Below are positions 1-9,126 of a DNA stretch of 64,000 nt, piece after piece. Under the pieces are notes generated by a model. It saw nothing but the letters and a program-made list of their open reading frames with translations, ran no database searches and was not told where the DNA came from. Both the position numbers and the translations under genes were made by a program. This stretch comes from Russula earlei. Lineage: Eukaryota > Basidiomycota > Agaricomycetes > Russulales > Russulaceae. The stretch spans positions 1-64,000 of the forward strand of contig JAGFNK010000247.1 of the NCBI GenBank assembly GCA_025769875.1, in the 5' to 3' direction. The stretch's first letter is position 1. Each line of letters opens with the position of its first letter.

Positions 1-117
1 CGGGGAAGCGCAGCCACCAATGTTGTGATTGTTGATATGATTAGCATCCTGGGACCTTTAATATGCTGGAAAGAGAACATGAGCCAAAGTAGCGAAAGAC
101 ACATATTGGCACTCACA

Positions 118-387
118 TCAAAGTTGTGAGGACCACTTCTCCTTCATCCTGTGTTGATATGCTTCATAACCTTCTTCTTCCTTTTTCATTCGCTTGCACT
201 TTTTGAAGTGGGCAGTATATGCTTGAGAATGGAAGCTCTTGAGGCAGATTGAGCATGTTTTTGCCTCGGCTTTGGGTTTTCTCACTCTTGGCATTATTGA
301 TACAAGAAGAAAGGCAGATAAGGATGAATAGAGACACAGGGGATGTGTTGTGTGCCAATGACTTTCACAAACAAAAAGTTCACTCAC
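118..387 (-). CDS. Small C2HC zinc-finger-like hypothetical protein
   Basis: A short reading frame of 89 codons. I do not recognise the protein. From a second in-frame Met (about residue 32) it reads as a basic protein with one clear metal-binding pattern: Cys-x2-Cys, twelve residues, then His and a final Cys, followed by a Lys-rich stretch. Single zinc-knuckle-like fingers of this kind are common in Agaricomycete transposon-associated proteins, and this stretch lies in repeat-rich DNA. It may be a fragment of a mobile-element protein or a small free gene. No intron or promoter could be supported. Confidence that it is expressed is low. Confidence 0.3.
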   Translation of the reverse strand: MSELFVCESHWHTTHPLCLYSSLSAFLLVSIMPRVRKPKAEAKTCSICLKSFHSQAYTAHFKKCKRMKKEEEGYEAYQHRMKEKWSSQL

Positions 388-399
388 TTGATTAGATAA

Positions 400-870
400 A
401 GCGCCTATGACTTACGTTGCTTTATATTTATATTTATATTTATATGACTTATGTTGCTTTATCACTCAACCCCTTACGATCTGTTGTCATAAAATATAAT
501 TGGCCGCTTTGAATTACAAGGATGTGTGATTTTGATAACAGACTTATCATGATGTAGCTTTGGTTAGACCCAAATGATAACCGTGGTTATAATAAATATA
601 GAATTTGATTATATAGCTGGTCAATTATAATGACCTTCCCGATTTTCCAACAAGTACTATATGCAGAACAATAGATAAAGGTGAGCCAATGGCAAAAAGG
701 GGATCAAACAATGGATGAAACACAAAGGGTGAAATGACAGCTGTCAATCAATTCAAGGGATGAAATGAAAACCAAGGGGATGAGGGTGAAGGGTAGGGAA
801 CAGTGATGAGGAGACAAAGGTTAGTAACAAATAAGGGGGAAATCACAACAAACAGTAAGTCTCAACAGTT
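400..870. other. AT-rich stretch without a gene, with a microsatellite and a dispersed repeat
   Basis: No coding frame is visible. It contains a short (TTTATA)n microsatellite near 421-445 and one copy (576-657) of an AT-rich repeat that recurs just upstream of the glycerate kinase gene at 17697-17775. From about 660 on the sequence is rich in GATGAA/GGGATG words. Confidence 0.5.
576..657 (+). repeat. Dispersed AT-rich repeat, copy 1
   Basis: About 80 bp that align with 17697-17775 in the same orientation. Both copies end in a shared block reading TCAATTATAATG followed by an almost identical CTTCCCGATTTTCC segment. The similarity suggests the end of an unidentified mobile element or a solo terminal fragment. 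Confidence 0.55.
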
Positions 871-905
871 TGAGGATTATGATTGAGGTGGTTTGCAGGT
901 GAATA

Positions 906-1338
906 TGTTACAACATTTTCTTTTTACACTTATTTCTCACCTTTGCTATGGACTGCTTCCTTCATACGTCCCTTTACTTACTGGTCTCATGATCTCTTAT
1001 GTCTTGTGATCTCTTCTGTGTTATCATGTGATCCATACATGTCCAGGTAACACTGGATTGCTGTTACTTTCCCTTTGTTTGGTTCTCTTTCCTTTTATAC
1101 TTACTTCTCAGTTTTGACTGTGCAATGCTGCACACCTACTGTGCAGCACAGTCACTTGGTTCTGACTCATTTGTGGCCTCATTTCTATGACTCCTGCTTA
1201 TTATGACTCCTACTACACTATTAGCACAGTCAAAGTGCAGCTACTGCTGTGCTTCTCCTGTATATATAAGCTCAGTACTTTGTGACCAAAGCCTTAAGCT
1301 TGGTCTCTTGTAGAATCTAACCTACTCTTGTCCAAACA
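906..1338 (+). repeat. LTR-like unit, copy 1 (solo LTR or LTR fragment)
   Basis: Starts TGTTACAACA and ends AACA, so it has the TGTT...AACA ends seen in the other LTRs of this window. It carries a TATATATA box near 1261 followed by a putative R/U5 segment. Two further copies lie at 2602-3002 and 4977-5391, both reversed. There is no direct target duplication: the flanks (866-905 and 1339-1377) are instead inverted copies of one leader-like sequence, pointing to rearrangement or self-integration rather than a simple solo LTR. Confidence 0.6.
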
Positions 1339-1826
1339 TATTCGCCTGCAACCCACTTCACTCCTAATCCTCAAACCACATCCACCTCTCCATTTCATCA
1401 ACTCTTCACACACACACACCATCTACCATCTACTCTTCCCCTCTCCCTTCCTCCCCTAAGAGTCTCTCTTCACTCTACTGAGAAGAGCTTTCCTCCTTTA
1501 AGATATACCTTCCTCTCTCTGAGTGTTCAAGGTCTATGACAGACTTGAATGCATATAGCTAGTGGAACCAGCCCTAGTCTATCCCATTACAAACTTACCC
1601 TAGCTTCTCAACGGACCAAGTCGTACTAGGAAGGGTCTATTGGCCATAACCTGTTTAGCATAAATGTCACGGTAACTAGCCATGTCAGTTCACAAGTGTA
1701 AAGATAGGTCAATGATAGAGAGGTGTTCAAGAAACAGGCTGGTTCCCATGTAGAAAGAGTAAGGATCCCTGCAGCGGTTGAAGTGTTTTATGCTAAGCAG
1801 GTTATGGCCAATAGACCCTTCCTAGT

Positions 1827-2310
1827 TGTTGAGATTATCATTGATTTGGGTGATTTGACGCGTTGACACGTCGGTTACACGGACCGGGCATCACCGGCTT
1901 AGCTCAGGCGCATGACGCGTCGGATCACGCGGTCCGGCTCAGCTCATATGCTGAGATCTGCGCTACTTACAATGATAAGTTAATTGATGACAATCGGTAG
2001 CTACTAACGACTGATCCTTTTATGATCTTTGTTTCTTATTGATGGTAGCTACCTGCAGTGTACTTAGAGACGCTCTGGAGTACTTAAGAGCGTCGTATTT
2101 CGATAGATCACTTCAGTCTTGTCTTACACAATACTGAAGTGAGTACTTACTGTTTCCTATCTTATCTCTCGCATCTAATCACGCGTTGTAGATATCTTTT
2201 GATAGGTATTACTGAATTATAGTCTTGTCTTACACAATACTGAAATATCTTTTGATAGATCTTAAGGATCTTATCGCTCTTATCATAACCTGCGCCCATC
2301 TGCTTCAACA
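1827..2310. mobile_element. Solo LTR inserted in the right arm of the inverted duplication
   Basis: A 484-bp insert beginning TGTTGAG and ending CTTCAACA, flanked by a perfect 5-bp direct duplication CTAGT (1822-1826 and 2311-2315). Removing it restores the alignment of the right arm with the left arm. It contains a repeated motif of the type CAGTCTTGTCTTACACAATACTGA near 2117 and 2221, similar to pieces at 4415, 4535, 13765 and 48585. Ends, size and target duplication match an LTR-retrotransposon solo LTR. Confidence 0.8.
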
Positions 2311-2601
2311 CTAGTATGACTCAGTCCGTTGAGAAGCTAGGGTAAGTTTGTAATGGGATAGACTAGGGCTGGTTCCACTAGCCATATGTGTTCAAGTCCG
2401 TCGGGGACCTTGAACAACGCAGAGAGAGTAGAGGAAGGTAGGTCTTAAAGGAGGAGAGCTCTTCTCAGGGGAGTGAAGAGAGACTCTTAGGGAAGGAAGG
2501 GAAAGGCGAAGAGTAGATGGTGGATGGTGTGTGAGGAGTTGATGAAATGGAGAGGTGGATGTGGTTTGAGGATTAGGAGTGAAGTGGGTTGCAGGAGAAT
2601 A

Positions 2602-3002
2602 TGTTGGACAAGAGTAGGTTGGATTCTACAAGAGACCAAGCTTAGGGCTTTGGTCACAAAGTACTGAGCTTATATATACAGGAGAAGCACAGCAATAGCT
2701 GCGCTTTGACTGTGCTATTAGTATAGTAGGAGTCATAATAAGTAGGAGTCATAGGAATAAGGCCTCGAATGAGTCAGAACCAAGTAACTGTGCTGCACAG
2801 TAGGTGCGCAGCATTGCACAGTCGAAACTAAGAAGTGAATATAAATGGAAAGAGAACCAAACAAAGGGAAAGTAACAGCAATCCAGTGTTACCTGGACGT
2901 GTATGGATCACATGATAACACAGAAATGATCACAAGATGTAAGAGATCATGAGACCAGTAAGTAAAGGGACGTACGAAAGCAAGCAGTCCATAGCAACAA
3001 GT
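2602..3002 (-). repeat. LTR-like unit, copy 2
   Basis: Reverse-complement copy of 943-1338, including the TATATATA box (about 2671-2680 on this strand). It lacks the first 37 bp or so of copy 1. It forms the outer part of the right arm of the inverted duplication. Confidence 0.6.
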
Positions 3003-3470
3003 GTCATGAACCATTCTCCGGAGAGGGCCCTTGAAGGACCCTTCCTTATAGGAGGAAACCTGGTCTCTATGGTGTCACCCTGTTCACACGAGCAAAAGGG
3101 GTGAGTAGAGGTGTCCACAATATCGCGCGCGCATTGTTGCGCGAGCGATTCTCGGCACAATCGACATACAGCAAGCCCCACTTAAAGGCAACCCTTCTAG
3201 CAACAAAAGACAGTATTAGGGCCTTCCTAAGGACCCTTTGGAACGACCCTAGGAGCTCTACAATAGGCACTAACCTAGTATCAAAGGCCCTACAACACGT
3301 TATTAGACCAACTCTAATAACTATAGAACGACTATAAGGCAATACTAAGGACCTTAATAGAAGTATTAGGGTCGACTCTAAGGACCCTAATAGAACTATA
3401 TAAGGGCCTTATAAGATGACACTATTCCCTAACCAAACTACAAGTCCTCAAATGACCGGCCCTAAACTAA
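3003..3470. other. Non-coding stretch rich in AGGACCCTA-like words
   Basis: No convincing gene. Between 3190 and 3420 the words AGGACC, CCCTAA and TTAGGG-like trimers recur irregularly, so the short frames here are probably repeat shadows. It is likely mobile-element debris. Confidence 0.4.
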
Positions 3471-3479
3471 CTAACAAGA

Positions 3480-3990
3480 AATGAATCAGGTGCTTACACG
3501 TGCACTAAAAGTAGTAAACACGTGGACAGTGGATACTCTTACTCATCAAGAAGAGTCTTCTTACTCAGCAGCTTACTGAGCATGACCGAGCATGCTCAGT
3601 AAGCGTCCTCCGACTTCTTACTCATCACTCTATTGTGCTTGATAACAAGGTTATGACTTGTTCCCTATTTAGCAGTTCTCTTGTAGTATATAAGCGCTCA
3701 ATAAAGTAGCGGACAGTCCTCAGACTGTCCATTTGTTTACGGCACTCTCCATCCCTGGGATACTCCTTTAAGGACCGTCCCCTTGTGACCACTCTGGCCT
3801 CTTCCCTGCGTGATTGTTCTACTCTCACAGTAACAATACCTCTCTGGTATTTGTTACTACTCTGGACTCTACTTCTTGCCCACGCCGTCTTGGACGTCTA
3901 CCGACTCGTCTTCGAGCTTATTCCTCGCTCTTGAACTGGATAGTTCAACAGTGAGTCTTGACAACAAGTAAGAAGTAAATGTAAAAGGAA
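3480..3990 (+). repeat. LTR-like retroelement fragment
   Basis: A TATA-type signal with AATAAA-like sequence shortly after it (about 3687-3705) is followed by a pyrimidine-rich segment, the layout expected of an LTR promoter, R and U5. An imperfect palindrome built on CTTACTGAGCATG...CATGCTCAGTAAG lies at 3572-3605. No matching second copy or target duplication was found in the window, so this rests on composition and layout only. Confidence 0.3.
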
Positions 3991-4149
3991 AATGGTGTAA
4001 CAATAAAACACTTTGACCACTGCAGGGATCCTTATTCTTTACAACAGGAACCAGCCCATTCATTTGAACACACTTTACTATCAACTCGACTTTAGGCTTA
4101 AGAACTGACACAGCTCGTTACCATGACAGAATATGTTGGACAACATCAG

Positions 4150-4960
4150 TAAAGATGGATTTTAGTTTCCATCAGTTTCTCACCTCAGGAAACCAAAAAA
4201 AAACCAGCGGAAACCGGGAAACCGGGAGACTGGGAAACCCATGTCTGGTTTCCCGGAAACAACCTGAGAGTATCTTTCATGGAAACCTAAGAAACTTACA
4301 GAAACCTGTCAAAAGTATAGAAACTGGTAGATGTTGGACGTGCAGCCACTAAGTGCCGCATGAATGGACAACCCGGACCATATGTGTAAATAATTCGAAT
4401 TTAGTTATCATTCATTTTCCCTCAGTCTTTTATACACAAGACTGAGGTCAGTACAACATTCCTTTATAGCTCTCTTTATAGCTAATACTGTACATAGCTC
4501 TCATTCTATAGGTTAGATAACTAACCAATACAGTCTTTTATACACAGGACTGAGCTCTCATTCTATAGCTCCAACAGTAGAACTATAGTATAGTTGGAAA
4601 AAAATCACTGAAAATGGTCACAAATAGGGTATACATCATTTCTACTTGTAATTGGAGGTCGATTCGAGCTGGTATGGATCTAAGCCTTGAGGGGACTCTC
4701 AGGTATATACAGATCAGCATGGAATGCAGATATCATTGAGGCATCAGCATGATGAAGGGATTCATCATCACCATTGTTGTCTGCACATTCCAGTGCAAGG
4801 TGCCAGTGTTCGCTCACTCAGATGGTCGATGTGACCATAGAAAACTTGAATTGTTTTCCAGTGTGCTTCATGATGTCTACCAGGTTTCCCAGTTTCTGGG
4901 TTTTCAGTTTCTGGAAACTGGAAACCAGCGGAAACCAACTGAAAACCCAGGAATTTTTTT
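4150..4960. repeat. GGAAAC-rich terminal-repeat-like segments
   Basis: Two blocks, 4160-4325 and 4875-4955, are packed with GGAAAC/GTTTCC words and share the string ACCAGCGGAAACC. Between them are two copies of a CAGTCTTTTATACACA(A/G)GACTGAG palindrome (about 4419 and 4531). The arrangement suggests the two ends of a small non-autonomous mobile element. No coding capacity is supported. Confidence 0.35.
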
Positions 4961-4976
4961 TGTGGTTTGCTGATGA

Positions 4977-5391
4977 AGAGTAGGTTGGATTCTACAAAAG
5001 ACCAAGCTTAGGGCTTTGGTCTTGAAGTACTGGGTTTATATATACAGGAGAAGCACAGCAATAGCTGCACTTTGACTGTGCTACTAGTATAGTAGGAGTC
5101 ATAATAAGTAGGAGTCATAGAAATGAATGAGTCAGAACTAAGTGACTGTGCTGCACAGTAGGTGCACAGCATTGCACAGTTGAAACTATGAAGCAAATAT
5201 AAAAGGAAAGTGAACCAAACAAAGGGAAAGTAACAGCAATCTAGTGTTACCTGGACGTGTATGGATCACATGATAACAGAGAATGGATCACAAGACATAA
5301 GAGATCATGAGGCCAGTAAGCACAGGGACATATGAAGCAAGAAGTCTGTAGTAAAGGTAAGAAATAATCATGAAGGGAAAATGTTGTAACA
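4977..5391 (-). repeat. LTR-like unit, copy 3
   Basis: Reverse-orientation copy of the unit at 906-1338. It retains the TATATATA box and the far end reads AATGTTGTAACA, the complement of the TGTTACAACATT start of copy 1. The inner end is slightly truncated. No target duplication is visible. Confidence 0.55.
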
Positions 5392-6136
5392 TCAACTCTC
5401 TGAGATAAGCACAGATTCCCCATGGTGAGATTGGGGGGATATGTGATCACAGCAAGGACCAAGTCTGCAGCAAGTATGGATGGCGAGAGAGGGCAGGAGA
5501 AAAGTGCAAGGGAGGCTATCTAATTGAATACAATTGGTACAACTGAGTAGGGGCATTGCACACATTTAGGACTTGCCAAGCAGAGTTACATCTTGGCTTG
5601 GCAGAGTTACAAACAAGTCCATGACATGTGTGAGTGTCCAAACAAGGGTGCCCATCCAAACTACATGGCAGGGTTAGTACTTGAATCAGTCAAAGGTAAA
5701 GTGGCATGAAAGGAAAGCCATGTTATCTAAACATGCATATGTGAGCCTCGGAATCCGGAGCTCGGACTTCCGAGCTGGTGTTGTCGTCGCGCTGTGGCTG
5801 TAACTCCGACAATGGTCGCCGAAGCCTTTGATATCACGATCTGCACAAAACCAAACGAACGGAATGGATGTGGGATGACAAAGAAGTCATGCCTAACAAG
5901 GATTTTATGCACAAGTAAAGAAAAAACAACAGGAGAAACGACGTGACGACCCTCCCTTCAACCACTCGCAGAGATCCTCGGTCGATTAGAGGACTAGACT
6001 TGGCTTGGATATGGAATGCAATTGCAATGCCATCTATGCGACCAATCAGAATTGATAGCATGAGGTTTCCGACGAAACGGACTCACAAACATCCCATTAG
6101 TGGGATAGCATAACTATCAGCAAGGCATAGCCACAA
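5392..6136. other. Spacer between repeat block and first DUF6535 gene
   Basis: No gene could be supported. It contains copy 1 of the 117-bp palindrome-rich repeat (5697-5813). The remainder is the 3' flank of the first DUF6535 gene. Confidence 0.4.
5697..5813 (+). repeat. Palindrome-rich 120-bp repeat, copy 1
   Basis: Matches 13840-13959 in the same orientation with about a dozen differences. Both copies contain GCATGTT...AACATGC-type and CTCGGA...TCCGAG-type inverted words. The conserved core includes CCGGAGCTCGGACTTCCGAG. Copies lie 3' of the first DUF6535 gene and between the second and third. Confidence 0.65.
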
Positions 6137-7647
6137 CTAATTCGACACGCTCGGGACCCACGCCTGATATCCTGACGAGATACCTATAATATGGTTATGA
6201 GTAGTATAGCTTGACAGTGACGGCGGGAACGCACCAACGCCCTGGGGTGGTGTAGTAAAAGCACCACCACCGAAGTTCTTGAGGATAGCGATCGAAATGC
6301 GGTCCCCATTATTCTGCGCTTTTGAGACGATACCATTCCAGACATATTGCAAATCAGGGTCCGTGAGGATGCTGTTAAAGATTCCCAAAAATTCGTTTGG
6401 TCCGAGTGCCGCATTGGAGGCATCGATGCAGATGAGGACACGAGAGCGTATGTCGTCCTCGGTGATCGAACTCGAACGGAAGGTGCGGTCGAGGAATCCA
6501 TGTATTATCTGCCTGAACTTGGCCCGCATGCGATCAGTCAGAGAGCTTAGGGTTTTGGACGTGTGCCTGAAGAACTCGGGCACGGCTTGAAGGAACTTCT
6601 CCACTTCGTCATCATCACCCAGAGAGTTTAATGACCAGGTCAAGACATGATCGTCGAATGTCTCTGACCGTTTCGCGGCGAATTTGTCCGCTTTCTTGCC
6701 TACATCTTCGAAGGCCCAATCAGAAATAATCCAGTCTGGACATCTGAAGCGACGACCGATGAGCATGAGGACAATGCCGACCAAAAGAGCGAAGAGTGTA
6801 TGAGGCAATGTAGAAAGCGGCGTATAGAGCAGGCTGTTGTGTTGGAAGAGCGGCAAGAACGTGAAGAAAAGATATACTCCCATGGAAACGAGGAGCAGAC
6901 TGGATACAAAACCGAAGATGATTTTATCGCGAGTGTAGAGGTAGACGAGGAGGCCGACAAGGAAGAATATGAGAGAAAGATGTAGATACGAGGGCAAGAA
7001 AGCACCGAGGTTCTTGATGAACAACTTGTCCACGCTGCGGTAAAACATCGCCCGGATCCTCGCCCGTGTCCTCGGTCCACGCTGCGGTGGCTGACTGTAC
7101 CTGATGTACAACCGAGCCCACTGCTGGACCACGGTCGCCATCACAGCACAGGTAATACTCATTAACAAGCTCGAGAACCAGAAAAAGTTGACAACTGTCA
7201 CGTCCCATGGGATAAAGAAGCCAGGTGGACCTGGAATGTCGGACAGAGTCGTTGCGTTTCGTTCAGAGAGAAGTTGGGTGATATTTCGGAGATAGAAATT
7301 GGAAGTATCTTGAGGACTCGGCAATAGGTCCAGCGTGGTCACTGCGAGCAGTGCTGAGACGGCGGCAGAGAATAAACCAGTCTATGGATTTCCCATTGAT
7401 GCGAGGGGCGGTTTGGCAACTGACGTGACGACTCACGAAAATTAGGATGCTATCAGCATCTCCTACCCAGCGTTCGACCATCTTAACGTCTTCTTCGGCT
7501 GCCATTTTCCAATACATGGAGAAAAGAGGCCCCGCGTCATCATCATATTCTTTGGATGGTCGAGTGGTTGTCTTTGTGAGATTGGCGGAGACAAGACAGT
7601 GCAGCAGAATACATACCTTCGCCATTACCCTTCTCAGCATCCCGCAT
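6137..7647 (-). CDS. DUF6535-family membrane protein, paralogue 1 (shortened C-terminal domain)
   Basis: Three exons on the minus strand: 7617-7647, 7437-7549, 6137-7381 (introns of 67 and 55 bp, both starting GT and ending AG), giving about 462 residues. The second exon and the start of the third form the DUF6535 signature: an acidic lead-in (GPLFSMYWKMAAEED), a DADSILIF strand, then GLFSAAVSALLAV after the splice. Four hydrophobic segments follow, with a conserved QQWARLYI...RARIRA loop between the first two. The family is widespread in Agaricomycetes and its function is unknown. Compared with paralogues 2 and 3, this copy lacks about 130 residues in the middle of the soluble C-terminal domain but remains in frame. 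The start was chosen because paralogues 2 and 3 splice in the same phase after a short first exon. Confidence 0.8.
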
Positions 7648-9126
7648 TATGCTGTGAGGCAGTCGAAAATCGCAGCGTAGAAAGGTGCGTGAGGAGGGCC
7701 GGATGATTCGACGGACATCGTTTTAAGTTGGTGCGCCTGCTCGGTCATTTAAATAAAACAATGCGGTTTTTCACGCCCTGGAGAAAGGGGTTGACATGTG
7801 GCTTGACATGCACGATTTAGCGATATTAAGCACCTGAGCGCTGAGGCGCTCAAGTGGCAGCTGACGCTCAATTTGCAAATTAGTTGATGTTCGGAAAACT
7901 AACAAAACAATTCGACGACGCTCTTGGACAGTGGACGGAGAGGTTTTCGCTCCCCACTGAGCGCATCCAAGTCGACTCCGAGTGATCTGTTGAGCCTTGA
8001 GGCGAGCTCTGTAGACCTGTGCGAAAATCCAAGCGGTCCCGATTGACCGGCTTACATCAATATGACAGCACGATCATTCATCAACGAACTGTCAGACTGT
8101 CGGCGCTGTCAGCCTGTCATCGATCCCTACATGCCCGACTTGTACAAATGTGCTATTAACGTGACATGCCATCGATTGCACTCTCCTCTTATCCCAGTGG
8201 GATGCCCTCTGGAGTATGTTCCAGGCTGCAAACCGCTTTCCTCGTGTCGCCAAATCAACGGCCTCTACATTCCTCATGGCTCGATCGAACGCTCCGAGTC
8301 CTGCTTCTGTGGAACCCAGCCTCTCGGGAACATCCCCTCGAGATTCTCCCTTCTTCATAGGGCGCTTGCCAACGAATGACAGACGAGGATTCTAGACACT
8401 CGATCACGAGTGAGACTAGAGGTGGAAACAGCGCAGAGGCATGCATGCCCAGGACAATCCCTGTCCCTTCCTCTGGCTGCATACTGTCACCAGAGAATTA
8501 CGGCCCGGTCAAGCACCCTTTGAGGGCAGCGCCGCATCATTATCGAAATTTCAAAGCAGGCGTGTAAATCTTGATGTCAACAACTGGGGAAGCAAGTGAA
8601 ATGGACATACCGTCGCAGGCACCGCAGTACCAAACGAATGCCGCGTAGTCCCGCAGAGTGCTAAAAAGGGGAAATCGCATTCCGAAACGGGCGGTTTGTT
8701 GTCCGCGATTCAAAAGTGAAATCGGCCCTCAAGTAAGTTTGGTGGGCGGTACTAGTAGCTAGCCACTCTACAAAACACCAAATATTGGGCCCCACGAGAA
8801 AGTTGAACCATATCATACATATTCAGCCCATCACATGGACGCACAAACCACTAAAGGTAGCGCATAGCACGTTGTGAACGTAGCCCTAAACGACTGGGGC
8901 AATGTGAATACAGTGATAACAGGGTAGTCCGTTTCGTCTCCTCGACAACATGCGGCAATCCTCAATCAGGTAGAGCGCTTGACTGGATGCTTGTCACAGG
9001 CCCCGCGCCATGGGTGAAACCGCCATCGTCCAAGGCAGCAGTCGAGATTGGGTAGAACGTCTCCATAGAAAACCGAGCAAATAACCACCGAAGTCATGAC
9101 TACCCACAAGTTACTCATGGCCACAA
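7648..9126. other. Intergenic region between DUF6535 paralogues 1 and 2
   Basis: It holds the 5' flank of paralogue 1 and the 3' flank of paralogue 2. Several frames of 60-105 codons exist on both strands, but none shows a recognisable motif or intron structure, and they overlap each other. I see no gene. Confidence 0.4.

Larger units (their letters stand above)
943..3002. repeat. Large inverted duplication of LTR plus leader
   Basis: The left arm (about 943-1666) is repeated in reverse complement at about 1787-3002. The right arm is interrupted by a 484-bp solo LTR. Each arm holds the LTR-like unit and about 330 bp of downstream leader sequence. The centre of about 120 bp (1667-1786) is unique. 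The arms are clearly alignable with scattered substitutions, so the duplication is not recent. There is no coding capacity. Confidence 0.7.

Noticed and set aside
1827..2310. Possible CRISPR-like or tandem array from repeated CAGTCTTGTCTTACACA words
   Set aside because: Only two spaced copies inside an LTR with a clear target duplication; a eukaryotic LTR explains it.
8941..9010. tRNA-like stretch with GGTAGAGCGCTTGACT
   Set aside because: I could not fold a complete cloverleaf or find a T-arm at the right distance.
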